Shown: positions 7,643 through 15,647 of the stretch, piece after piece | Position numbering within the stretch: the stretch's first letter is position 1 | Layout of the letters: the number at the start of each line of letters is the position of its first letter | Source: Companilactobacillus crustorum JCM 15951 | Lineage (GTDB): Bacteria; Bacillota; Bacilli; Lactobacillales; Lactobacillaceae | NCBI RefSeq assembly: GCF_001434585.1 | Contig: NZ_AZDB01000021.1 | Span: 1-37,611, forward strand | DNA length: 37,611 nt | Direction of reading: 5' to 3' | Made by a program: the position numbers and the translations under genes | Notes under the pieces: model-generated | Told to the model about the DNA's origin: nothing | Databases searched by the model: none | What the model saw: only the letters and a program-made list of their open reading frames with translations

Positions 7643-8704
7643 ATGTTTTTAGCGATTAAAGAGATCCTACATAATAAAACTAGATATTTATTAGTTGTTT
7701 TTACAGTCTTTTTGATTAGTTATATGGTTTTCTTTTTAACTAGTTTGGCTGTGGGATTAGCTAGAGAAAATAGAACCGCTGTTGATCAGTGGGATGCCAA
7801 GACAGTTGTGGTTTCCAGTTATGCTAACAAGAGTATGGTGGTATCAACCATTCCCCAAAAGCAGTATCAGCAGTACACGGATGATAAGAATGTGGCTGAA
7901 GTTGGACAAATGACAGTCGTTTCCCAGCTGAAAAATTCAAGTGAAAAAATCAATACGAACGTTTTTGGGGTTGATTGGAAGAGTTACATTAGTCCCAAAC
8001 TAACGGCTGGTCGTTTGCCCAAGACTAATCATGAAGTGGTGGTCGATGATGCTTTAAAGAATGATTCAATTAAGTTGAATTCGCAAATAAAGATCAATGG
8101 CAGCGACAAGTATTACAAAGTCGTCGGAATAACTAAGAATAATAGTTTCTTTGCGGTTCCGGTCATTTTTAGTAATATGGATACTTTTAGAGAATTAAAA
8201 TATGGCTCTAGTCAAATTAAAAATATTAGTGCTTTGGTTATTAGAAATAACAAAAAAATCAATAAGTCTGGGTTAACCCAAATCACTATCAAAGATTTGG
8301 TCAATCATATCCCAGGTTATACTGCTCAAGTACTGGTCTTCAGTTTTATGATTATAGCAATGGTTATTATTACTTTCTTAATTATCGGTATTTTCATGTA
8401 TATCATCACAATTCAAAAGATCAGTTTGTATGGTGTTATGCGGGCTCAAGGGATTCGAACTGCCAGAATTATTGAATCGCTGTTTTATCAAATTTTAGTT
8501 TTGACAGCGACTGGTGCCGGGTTAGCTTTAGTATTTATGGGTGTGACACAGTTCTTCTTACCGAAGACGGTACCGTTTTATAGCGATTGGTTAGCCTATG
8601 GTGTCTTAACGCTTGCAATTATAGTTATGGCGTTGTTAGGTGGCTCCTTATCAATGCGTCGGGTTCTTAAAATTGATCCATTATCTGCGATTGAGGGGGA
8701 ATGA
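7643..8704 (+). CDS. ABC transporter permease, FtsX/MacB type (HrtB-like)
   Basis: The protein has 353 residues counted from 7643. It has one N-terminal membrane helix, a large extracellular domain (about residues 45-235), and three C-terminal helices ending in the conserved LxIDPLxAI sequence of FtsX-type permeases. Length and layout match the DevC/HrtB group, which exports heme or other toxic molecules with a small ATPase partner. The start at 7643 is preferred over 7628 because GGGTGG lies just upstream of it. The ATPase gene begins at its stop codon. The gene order (permease, then ATPase) is that of hrtBA, but no TetR-type HrtR gene is nearby, so a heme substrate is only a suggestion. Confidence 0.82.
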   Translation: MFLAIKEILHNKTRYLLVVFTVFLISYMVFFLTSLAVGLARENRTAVDQWDAKTVVVSSYANKSMVVSTIPQKQYQQYTDDKNVAEVGQMTVVSQLKNSSEKINTNVFGVDWKSYISPKLTAGRLPKTNHEVVVDDALKNDSIKLNSQIKINGSDKYYKVVGITKNNSFFAVPVIFSNMDTFRELKYGSSQIKNISALVIRNNKKINKSGLTQITIKDLVNHIPGYTAQVLVFSFMIIAMVIITFLIIGIFMYIITIQKISLYGVMRAQGIRTARIIESLFYQILVLTATGAGLALVFMGVTQFFLPKTVPFYSDWLAYGVLTLAIIVMALLGGSLSMRRVLKIDPLSAIEGE

Positions 8705-8706
8705 TC

Positions 8707-9378
8707 ATGAATTTAGTTGAAATGATTAATGTAAACAGACAGTATGGTTCTGGACGAACTTTAGTGGAAGCTTTGCATCCAACTAATTTTTCCCTTAATA
8801 GTGGAGAATTTATCGGTATATACGGTCCTTCGGGATCTGGTAAAACGACCTTTTTAACTATTTTAGGACTGTTGCAATCACCAACCCAGGGGAAAATTTT
8901 TGTAAACGGACGTGATATGACCAAAATGACTTCACGCGAAAAAACAGATTTGCGATTCAACAAGTTTGGTTTTGTATTGCAGGCGTCAAATTTGATTCCT
9001 TTTTTAACCGTTAAAGAACAATTTAAAGTAGTCGATAAATTTACGACTTCTCGGCGAAGAAAAATGAACCAAAATGAGTTATTGAATTTATTGGATCTGC
9101 AAGATGTGGCTCATAATTATCCTAGTAGTTTATCTGGTGGTGAAAGACAACGAGCTGCAATTGCTCGGGCTTTGTATAACAATCCCGACATTATTCTAGC
9201 AGATGAACCAACAGCTAGTCTTGACTCTAGTCGAGCTGAACAAGTAGTTCAGTTTTTGGCCAATATTGCTCATGAGTCACAAAAAGGAGTTATTATGATT
9301 ACTCATGATACTAGATTGCTAGCTGCCACAGATCATGTTTATGAAATGCGAGATGGCTTTTTAAGACAACAGAACTAG
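8707..9378 (+). CDS. ABC transporter ATP-binding protein (HrtA/MacB type)
   Basis: This ATPase of about 223 residues has Walker A GPSGSGKT at residues 40-47, a Q-loop near LQAS, the signature LSGGERQR, Walker B ILADEPTASLD, and the switch histidine in MITHD. It powers the permease encoded directly upstream. The start at 8707 is chosen because GAGGGGG (8693-8699) is correctly spaced from it, whereas the ATG at 8701, which overlaps the permease stop, is only one base from that site. The stop is 13 bases before the peroxidase gene, so the three genes are probably one transcript. Confidence 0.9.
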   Translation: MNLVEMINVNRQYGSGRTLVEALHPTNFSLNSGEFIGIYGPSGSGKTTFLTILGLLQSPTQGKIFVNGRDMTKMTSREKTDLRFNKFGFVLQASNLIPFLTVKEQFKVVDKFTTSRRRKMNQNELLNLLDLQDVAHNYPSSLSGGERQRAAIARALYNNPDIILADEPTASLDSSRAEQVVQFLANIAHESQKGVIMITHDTRLLAATDHVYEMRDGFLRQQN

Positions 9379-9391
9379 AGGAGGTAAAGAT

Positions 9392-9862
9392 ATGTCAAAA
9401 ATTTATGAATTTTCAGAGACAGAGATGAATGGTTTTACAATTGATTTCAAAGATTATCAAGGAAAAGTATTATTGATTGTAAATACTGCCAGCAAGTGCG
9501 GCTTAGCTCCCCAATTTGAGGGACTAGAGGCTCTATATCAAAAGTATCATGATCAAGGCCTAGAAGTATTAGGATTACCTTCAAATCAATTTCATCAGGA
9601 ATTAGCTGATGATAAAGAAACTAGTGATTATTGTCAGATGCACTATGGCGTTACATTTCCAATGACTAAACGAATTGAGGTCAATGGGAATCAAGAAGAT
9701 CCATTATTTACATATTTGAAAGATGCAGCTGGTCATGGCAAAATAAAATGGAATTTTACCAAATTTTTAGTTAGTCGTGATGGTGAAACAATTGAACGTT
9801 TTGCACCAGTTACTAAACCTGAAAAGATTGAACCTAAAATTTTGGAAGCATTAAAAAGATAA
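9392..9862 (+). CDS. Glutathione peroxidase family thiol peroxidase
   Basis: This 156-residue peroxidase shows the family motifs NTASKCG with peroxidatic Cys36, LPSNQFHQE, and KWNFTKFLV. The likely catalytic set is Cys36, Gln69, Trp120 and Asn121. A second cysteine (Cys81) is placed as in thioredoxin-dependent family members, so the reductant is probably thioredoxin, not glutathione. It removes hydrogen or lipid peroxides in the cytoplasm. A strong GAGGAGG site precedes the start, 13 bases after the ABC ATPase, suggesting co-expression of an exporter and an oxidative-stress enzyme. Confidence 0.93.
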   Translation: MSKIYEFSETEMNGFTIDFKDYQGKVLLIVNTASKCGLAPQFEGLEALYQKYHDQGLEVLGLPSNQFHQELADDKETSDYCQMHYGVTFPMTKRIEVNGNQEDPLFTYLKDAAGHGKIKWNFTKFLVSRDGETIERFAPVTKPEKIEPKILEALKR

Positions 9863-9902
9863 AAGTGAAGCCCAGATTTATAAAATATAATAATAATTTA
9901 AT

Positions 9903-9935
9903 GGAGCAATCATAAAAAGATTGCTCTATTTATGG
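9903..9935 (+). terminator. Probable terminator of the exporter-peroxidase operon
   Basis: GAGCAATC pairs with GATTGCTC across a short A-rich loop. The following T run is interrupted (TATTTAT), so termination may be partial. Confidence 0.6.
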
Positions 9936-9996
9936 AAATACGATTGGTGTTAACGTTTTTAAATCTAGTAAAATTAAAGTGATGGAGATAAATTTT

Positions 9997-10034
9997 AAGG
10001 ATCCAATGATTTTAAATCATTAGGATCCTTTTTT
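9997..10034. terminator. Convergent terminator overlapping the end of the YolD-like gene
   Basis: A 16-bp stem (9997-10012 with 10014-10030, one bulge) is followed by six T on the plus strand. The minus-strand tail is weaker. The stop codon of the YolD-like gene (10020-10022) lies inside the right arm. Confidence 0.75.
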
Positions 10035-10469
10035 AGGCGAATCATTATTATTTAGCAATTGAATCAAACGAATATTTAAAATAACAATAGAAGTATCTTC
10101 AAATTCAGCACGTCCCTTTTTCCAATCAAGTTTCTGCAGGTAACCTTTGAGATGCTCATAATAACCTGATTCGTCGTTGAAATAACTGATGTCTACTTTA
10201 CGGGGATGATTAGTTAGATATTCTAGTTGTCGCTTAATTTTATCTTCTTCAGTTGAATTAAGATATTTTTTGCGAGCGTAGTCTTTAGTTTTTTGCTGAA
10301 TCAAATCACTAAAACCTTCTAAGGCTCCAAAAGGAGCAAACTGGAAAGCACGATCTAATTGATTCATAGGTAAGTGGCGTTTGGAATGATGATAAGGAAT
10401 AGCCATAATATCTTGATAATCGTCGGTATTATTGAAGATCTTTTGTTCAATTAATTTTTTCTCATCCAT
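10020..10469 (-). CDS. YolD-like family protein, partner of the Y-family polymerase
   Basis: This 149-residue cytoplasmic protein carries the YolD-like core RAFQFAPFGALEGF at about residues 41-54. Such proteins are typically encoded directly after UvrX/YqjW-type UmuC-like polymerases and are thought to assist them in the way UmuD assists UmuC. Its ATG overlaps the polymerase stop codon (TAATG), so the two are translationally coupled. The last codons run into the terminator hairpin. Biochemical function is not established for the family. Confidence 0.85.
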   Translation of the reverse strand: MDEKKLIEQKIFNNTDDYQDIMAIPYHHSKRHLPMNQLDRAFQFAPFGALEGFSDLIQQKTKDYARKKYLNSTEEDKIKRQLEYLTNHPRKVDISYFNDESGYYEHLKGYLQKLDWKKGRAEFEDTSIVILNIRLIQLLNNNDSPKKGS

Positions 10470-11992
10470 TAGGCGTGATGTCCTCCAATCTGATTGTTAC
10501 GTTGAATAGTTGTTGAGCCTTCAACTAAGTCGGAAGCTTTTAAGATGATATTGCGATTATTAAATCTTTTTTGAAGGTCAAGAATGGTTTCTTGGATTTT
10601 ACGATCTTGCAGACGTTTTGACTGAGCTCTTTGATCGTCAATGATTTCTTCTTCAGCATTGCCAAAGAGATCGATCTGTTTAAATTGTTCTTTTTGTTTA
10701 GCTTCAGATTCACTGATCAAATTATTAACGGTTAAAGTTATACGTCGAATCAACATTTTATTGTCGATATTGTTTTCGTAGAGTTGTTTAAAAGTATGTC
10801 GTAGTTCACTGGAAGACGAGGTGGGGGCACTTAATTTAATATGGGCATGAGCTGGTTTAGGAGTTTTTCTTCCGTAATAATCGGTAACTAATTTGCCATT
10901 AAAAGCATTATCTATTTGTAGACTAGCGATATCGTAATTGATGAAAATTCCAATACGATCAGTAAGACATTTTTTTTGAACCAAGTCTAAAGCCAGATTG
11001 TCACTCATCCCTCGAACAATTTTTAGACCGTCTTCATAGGAAGTAGGTTTCATCAGAACTTGCCCAGAATATAATCCATGGTCATCAGAGCGATAATTTT
11101 TGATATCGGTAAGAGTAGCAAATTCATTTCCCCAAGCGTGGTCAATCAGCAATTCGGCATTTTTACCAAATTCATGGTAGAGGACTTCTTCATTCATTTG
11201 ATCGGAAAGCGTTCCTAATGAACATCTGGCAATATCGCCCATAGTGTTCAAACCTAATTTTTCTAAACGTTTGGAATAGCCACGCCCAACTCGCCAAAAA
11301 TCAGTTAGGGGTTGATGTGCCCATAATAATTTTCGGTATTGTCGTTGATTCATTTGAGCAATTCGAACACCATCAGCATCCCCAGGAATATGTTTGGCGA
11401 CGATATCCATGGCAACTTTAGCTAAATATAAATTAGTTCCAATACCCGCAGTTGCGGTAATGCCCGTCTCTGCTTGTATTTCTTGAATAATAGTCTTGGC
11501 TAAGGCATGAGCTGTTATGTTATGTGTATCCAAATAATCAGTGACATCCATCAATACTTCATCAATTGAATAAACGTGAATATTTTTAGCCTCAATAAAC
11601 CGTAGATAAATTCCGTAGATTTCAGCACTTTTATGCATGTAAAAATTCATACGGGGTTTGACAGTTTTGTAGCCTATTTTTAAAGTAGGGGCATTGAGTA
11701 AATGCTGGCGGTTGATTGAAGAATATTTGGTTAAACGGTGATATTGATTATTATTCATTCGTTGACGGTTTAATTTACGGACGATTTGTTCCACTTGAAA
11801 TAGTCGAGGACGTCCAGGAACACCAAATTTTTTTAAAGCAGGGGAAACAGCTAGGCAGATAGTTTTGTCTGTTCTGGAGTTGTCAGCCACTACTAAATTA
11901 GCATTTAGGGGATCTAAATCATGAGCAACACATTCAACAGATGCATAAAATGATTTTAAATCTATTGCCATATAAGTGTGTTGTTTTTCCAT
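10469..11992 (-). CDS. Y-family (UmuC/UvrX-type) translesion DNA polymerase
   Basis: This 507-residue error-prone polymerase has the metal-binding DLKSFYASVE at residues 11-20, the second catalytic motif SIDEVLMDV, and the helix-hairpin region TAGIGTNLYLAKVAMD. A little-finger domain and a long Lys/Gln/Glu-rich C-terminal tail follow. It copies damaged DNA when the replicative polymerase stalls. Length is somewhat above Bacillus UvrX because of the tail. A strong AAGGAGGG site precedes the start. A LexA box and extended -10 promoter at 12065-12093 make it a member of the SOS regulon by inference. It is the first gene of a pair with the YolD-like gene. Confidence 0.93.
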   Translation of the reverse strand: MEKQHTYMAIDLKSFYASVECVAHDLDPLNANLVVADNSRTDKTICLAVSPALKKFGVPGRPRLFQVEQIVRKLNRQRMNNNQYHRLTKYSSINRQHLLNAPTLKIGYKTVKPRMNFYMHKSAEIYGIYLRFIEAKNIHVYSIDEVLMDVTDYLDTHNITAHALAKTIIQEIQAETGITATAGIGTNLYLAKVAMDIVAKHIPGDADGVRIAQMNQRQYRKLLWAHQPLTDFWRVGRGYSKRLEKLGLNTMGDIARCSLGTLSDQMNEEVLYHEFGKNAELLIDHAWGNEFATLTDIKNYRSDDHGLYSGQVLMKPTSYEDGLKIVRGMSDNLALDLVQKKCLTDRIGIFINYDIASLQIDNAFNGKLVTDYYGRKTPKPAHAHIKLSAPTSSSSELRHTFKQLYENNIDNKMLIRRITLTVNNLISESEAKQKEQFKQIDLFGNAEEEIIDDQRAQSKRLQDRKIQETILDLQKRFNNRNIILKASDLVEGSTTIQRNNQIGGHHA

Positions 11993-12023
11993 TTTTTAGT
12001 GTCCCTCCTTGATCAGTGAAAGT

Positions 12024-12053
12024 AAAAACGGGTGCAATAAATGCATCCGTTTT
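12024..12053. terminator. Terminator-like hairpin in the polymerase leader
   Basis: A 12-bp stem (12025-12036 with 12042-12053, one G-U) has T5 on the minus strand and a T-rich tail on the plus strand. It lies between the LexA-controlled promoter and the polymerase start. It could end the upstream lectin transcript and also act as an attenuator for the polymerase mRNA, since no promoter fits in the 31 bases that remain before the start. Confidence 0.7.
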
Positions 12054-12064
12054 ATTTTGAAATG

Positions 12065-12093
12065 CAAACTGTTGTTCGCATATTATTATATCA
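12065..12093 (-). promoter_or_regulatory. LexA (SOS) box and extended -10 promoter of the polymerase operon
   Basis: On the minus strand, TGATATAAT (12085-12093) forms an extended -10 element. The half-sites CGAAC and GTTTG, four bases apart (12065-12078), follow at the expected transcription start. They match the Gram-positive LexA/DinR consensus CGAAC-N4-GTTYG in both halves. LexA binding here would block initiation until DNA damage. Confidence 0.75.
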
Positions 12094-12122
12094 TTTTTAG
12101 AAGTAAGTTTTGGATATTTTTG

Positions 12123-14591
12123 TTAGTTATTATTTAATGCATCAGTAACGCTCCATGAAAGAGTTCCGGTATATTGACCGGCAGTATTAGCACCAAGCTG
12201 CTTCAAAAGTAATCCGGTATTCTTATTCCAATCATCGGAAATGTTGTCAGTATTGCTAGTCTCGTAGCTAGTAGTATTTTGATCAATGAGAGTTGGCGTT
12301 GAACTGAGAGTGCTGTACGTCGAATTACTATCTTTGCGGTAAACTAAAGCCAAATTTTTATTGAGAGTTTGACCATTAAGATAGAGACCCTTAGTAGAAA
12401 CACTAAGCAGCCAAGGCTCACGTAAACTGGTAACACTTAACTTGAAATTAGTTTTACGATGTAAATATTTGGTCGTATCGCCAGCATTGATATTTTGAAA
12501 TGCTAAATTATTAGAAACAGTCATACTTAAAGTCTTATTGGGCTTGGTGATGACTTTATAAGTAAGAGTATTAGAAACTAAACCATTAGCTTGATCGATA
12601 GCTTTTATAGTTACTGTTTGAGTAGAATCTTCAGTAAAAATATTCCAGAATGTATCGTCGTCCATTAGACTCTTTAAATCAATAGTCTGATCATAACTAG
12701 TTCCAGATGCACTGGCACCAACTGTAAATTCTTTTCCACCAGCTGTAATCTGATAAAGAATATTAGTGGAATCTTCAAAGCTATGATTGTCGCTATAAGT
12801 CAGTTCAGTAGGAAGATTTAGAGTAGCATTGTCTAGTTTATACAATAAATTCAATTCATTAGAACTATTGGTGTTAGATAATTTCAAAGAGTAAGAAGGA
12901 TTGGCTAAAATTGTAAAGGCGGGACTGTTAGTTGTAGATATTTCATTCGAACCGATAAATGTTGCAACAGATTTAGCAACATTTATGTTGCTTGAAGTTT
13001 TATTTTTAGCAGTAGCGTTAATAGTAATTGTAGCTGTTTTACCTGCTGCACTAGCAGTCGTCCCAATAGTTTTGGCTAAAGTATGTTGAATAGTACTATT
13101 GCTTAATTCGCTTGAACTGATATTTTCTGTTGTTCCGTCGCTATAAGTGATTGTAGCGACATTTCCATCACTGTCAGGTGTTACGGTAGTGTCGTCAGGT
13201 ATTTTGATCTTAGCGGCAATATCTTTCCAATCTTCGTTACCAGAAATATAATTTAATTCGTAATTTAGTTTTAAGGAATCACCGTCAGCAACTGTATTGT
13301 CAGTTGAAGATTCAGTGATTTTTTTATTTCCCAAGGTTGTATCGACAATATCACTATCCGCATCAGCATAAAGAAGGCCAGGGGCTGAATCTAAGGCAAC
13401 TAATTTTGAAGCAACATTAGAAGAAGCACCATTAGCAGCAGTGAATCCCCAACGAACCTTGCCATCAGAAGAATTCAGTTTGGACGTATCGACGGGAATT
13501 GAACTAGTCAATTCCTTGATGTCGCTTTTAGTTGAGGTATTGTCACTGTAGTCGATATTTTTATCATTATAAGAATATTCAAGGGTTGCTTTAGTACTGC
13601 CTGATGAAGCTGGAATCCATTTGATCGTTACATGATGCCATTGAAAGGGGTTGCCATATTCGTCAGTACCATCGGTTAACTGAGCTTGCTGAGCGCCATC
13701 GTGAGCAAGTACGTAGCCTTCGGTCCAAGGTGAATAAGCTGATGATAAACTGTCAATTTTTTTATAAGGGTTAGCAAAGCTAGGATAGGTTAAAGCAATG
13801 TGACCATAAGCGCCTCCAGCTCCATATTTAACTTTATCGGAAAAACCTGATGACGTTAAGCTGGTTGCTGAAGTTCCTAATTGAGTATCATAACCATCTA
13901 GTGAAAAATAGGCACCGTTAACTATTTGAGAAATGCTGGGTGGAACAGTGAGTCCGTCATTATTTATTGGTGCTGTTGGGGTATAAAAACTGTTATTGTC
14001 AGAATCGAATTCCAAAGCAATACTATTTTGAATAGCAGTTTTTTGGATATAGCTTTGACTAGCAGCAGTACCAGACACTATTGTGAACTGAGAAGCATCA
14101 TAACCATATACTCCTAATCCTTCAAGTCCGGCCCCAAGGGCTGCAATACCTTTATCATCGTTTTGGAGGACAAAGGCAATTCCTTCACTGTTGACATCCT
14201 GAGAACCATCGCCAGAACCAAAATAAAGCCATGCCGAAATAGTTTGTTCCTTATTTATATCAAAGGTTTTATCATTCGACCATATGGAACCGTAAGTGTT
14301 TTTACCACTGGCCAAGGCAATAATATTACCATTAATTGAATTGTTTCCAGAGGTATCTAAGATTTGGGCTGAATTGGTAGTATAAATATCGCCTTTCTCA
14401 GGAACTGAGGGAGCAGAATTGGACATATATTTGTCGACAGAAATACCACTCGGTGCGGCCTTTAAAACAGATAGATCGGTACTATCCGTCAAACTTGCAG
14501 AAACGATTGTATTATCAAATGAAATGAAACTAGAAATACCTATTAATAGAAAAGTTACTACCAATAAATTTTGTTTTAAATTGTAATGCAT
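12123..14591 (-). CDS. Secreted L-type-lectin-like surface protein with C-terminal WxL-like domain
   Basis: This 822-residue protein starts with a signal peptide (about 1-32). Residues about 60-390 resemble bacterial legume-lectin-type domains (GSIWSNDKTFDI, ISAWLYFG, EGIAFVLQND, GAGLEGLGVYGYD, EWHHV-like QWHHVTIKW). Middle repeats of beta-sandwich type follow (about 415-700). The C-terminal 130 residues contain WLLSV and, near the end, GTLSWSVTDA, the two Trp-containing signatures of WxL domains that bind the cell wall non-covalently. There is no LPxTG signal. A GGGGGG ribosome binding site precedes the start, and TATAAT boxes lie at 14623-14628 and 14632-14637. Sugar binding on host or microbial glycans is inferred. 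Confidence 0.85.
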   Translation of the reverse strand: MHYNLKQNLLVVTFLLIGISSFISFDNTIVSASLTDSTDLSVLKAAPSGISVDKYMSNSAPSVPEKGDIYTTNSAQILDTSGNNSINGNIIALASGKNTYGSIWSNDKTFDINKEQTISAWLYFGSGDGSQDVNSEGIAFVLQNDDKGIAALGAGLEGLGVYGYDASQFTIVSGTAASQSYIQKTAIQNSIALEFDSDNNSFYTPTAPINNDGLTVPPSISQIVNGAYFSLDGYDTQLGTSATSLTSSGFSDKVKYGAGGAYGHIALTYPSFANPYKKIDSLSSAYSPWTEGYVLAHDGAQQAQLTDGTDEYGNPFQWHHVTIKWIPASSGSTKATLEYSYNDKNIDYSDNTSTKSDIKELTSSIPVDTSKLNSSDGKVRWGFTAANGASSNVASKLVALDSAPGLLYADADSDIVDTTLGNKKITESSTDNTVADGDSLKLNYELNYISGNEDWKDIAAKIKIPDDTTVTPDSDGNVATITYSDGTTENISSSELSNSTIQHTLAKTIGTTASAAGKTATITINATAKNKTSSNINVAKSVATFIGSNEISTTNSPAFTILANPSYSLKLSNTNSSNELNLLYKLDNATLNLPTELTYSDNHSFEDSTNILYQITAGGKEFTVGASASGTSYDQTIDLKSLMDDDTFWNIFTEDSTQTVTIKAIDQANGLVSNTLTYKVITKPNKTLSMTVSNNLAFQNINAGDTTKYLHRKTNFKLSVTSLREPWLLSVSTKGLYLNGQTLNKNLALVYRKDSNSTYSTLSSTPTLIDQNTTSYETSNTDNISDDWNKNTGLLLKQLGANTAGQYTGTLSWSVTDALNNN

Positions 14592-14837
14592 AAATTGTTG
14601 CCCCCCAAGAATAAGAACAAGTATTATAACTATTATACATTCAAAAATAAGTTATAAATCAAAAATAATATTACAAAATAATAACATTTTTATTTAAAGA
14701 CATATAAAATAAAGAAAAAATATTTGTATTTTGATTACTTTGAAATCAAATTAGTATTTAAAATTTTTGAGTTCCAGCAAATTTTTTTAAAAGATGTATG
14801 ATGATCGTAACAACAATAAATTTTAGGAGACTATCAT

Positions 14838-15482
14838 ATGACATTCACCAAAATTGATTTAGATACTTGGACTCGTAAGGAAGTTTTTAATCATTATATC
14901 GGTCAGAAAACTACTTATAGTATGACGCATGATATTTCAATTGCTAAAGCAGTTAAGTTTGCAAAAGATAATAATTATAACTTTTATCCTTTGTTTATTT
15001 ATACAGTTTTAAAAGTTATCAATTCTAACTACTTATATCGTATGGATTTCGACGATCAAGGTGAACTAGGCTATTATGATACCAGTGTGCCATTTTATTC
15101 TGTGTTCGATAGTCGTACGGAATTGTTTTCTAATATTTATAGTCAAGATACTTACACCTTTGCGGAATTTAATCGTAATTATTTAGTCGATGTAAAAGGA
15201 TATCGTGGAATGGGTAAACTATTCCCTCAGGAAGAGATTCCTAAAAATGTCGTAAATATTTCCATGATTCCTTGGATAAATTATTCTAGCTTTAATTTAA
15301 ACGTCAATAACAAAGATAACTATTTGTTACCGATCGTGACAGCGGGCAAGTTTGAGAGAGCGGCTGGCGATATTAAATTGCCTGTGAGTTTCCAAATTCA
15401 TCATGCAGTTTGTGACGGTTATCAGACAGCACAATTCTTCAATAAATTGCAAGATTTGATGGATCAGCCTGAGAAACTATAA
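14838..15482 (+). CDS. cat: Chloramphenicol acetyltransferase (type A CAT family)
   Basis: This 214-residue enzyme shows the full CAT pattern: TYSMTHDISI near residue 26, SSFNLNV at about 150-156 (with the oxyanion-stabilising serine), and the active-site HHAVCDGYQTAQFF with His189 as general base and the conserved Asp193. CAT transfers acetyl from acetyl-CoA to chloramphenicol and acts as a cytoplasmic trimer. Length is normal. It follows an AGGAG site. The N-terminal half is divergent from plasmid-borne CATs, so this may be an intrinsic chromosomal member with a different natural substrate. The upstream 246 bases (14592-14837) are AT-rich and hold no leader peptide of the inducible-cat kind that I can see. 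Confidence 0.9.
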   Translation: MTFTKIDLDTWTRKEVFNHYIGQKTTYSMTHDISIAKAVKFAKDNNYNFYPLFIYTVLKVINSNYLYRMDFDDQGELGYYDTSVPFYSVFDSRTELFSNIYSQDTYTFAEFNRNYLVDVKGYRGMGKLFPQEEIPKNVVNISMIPWINYSSFNLNVNNKDNYLLPIVTAGKFERAAGDIKLPVSFQIHHAVCDGYQTAQFFNKLQDLMDQPEKL

Positions 15483-15580
15483 GTCTCTAGTTATATTGTA
15501 TGATTAGTAAAATAGTCCTATAATTGAAAGTGAGATAATCATTTTCAGTAAATATATTTTTTAAATGTTACTTAGAATTT

Positions 15581-15614
15581 AAGACGTTGCACGTATGTGT
15601 AGGTCTTATTTTTT
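15581..15614 (+). terminator. Rho-independent terminator after cat
   Basis: AAGAC pairs with GTCTT and, beyond one bulged G, a 6-bp inner stem closes on loop GTAT; a T run follows. Confidence 0.65.
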
Positions 15615-15647
15615 ATTGACGAATTAATTGAGGGAAAGAAGTAGGGC

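Noticed and set aside
9946-9961. A cre-like TGTTAACGTTTTTA
   Set aside because: It lies between convergent genes, away from any promoter, so it is probably chance in AT-rich DNA.
12025-12053. A riboswitch in the polymerase leader
   Set aside because: Only a simple hairpin is visible; it fits a terminator or attenuator and no known riboswitch fold.
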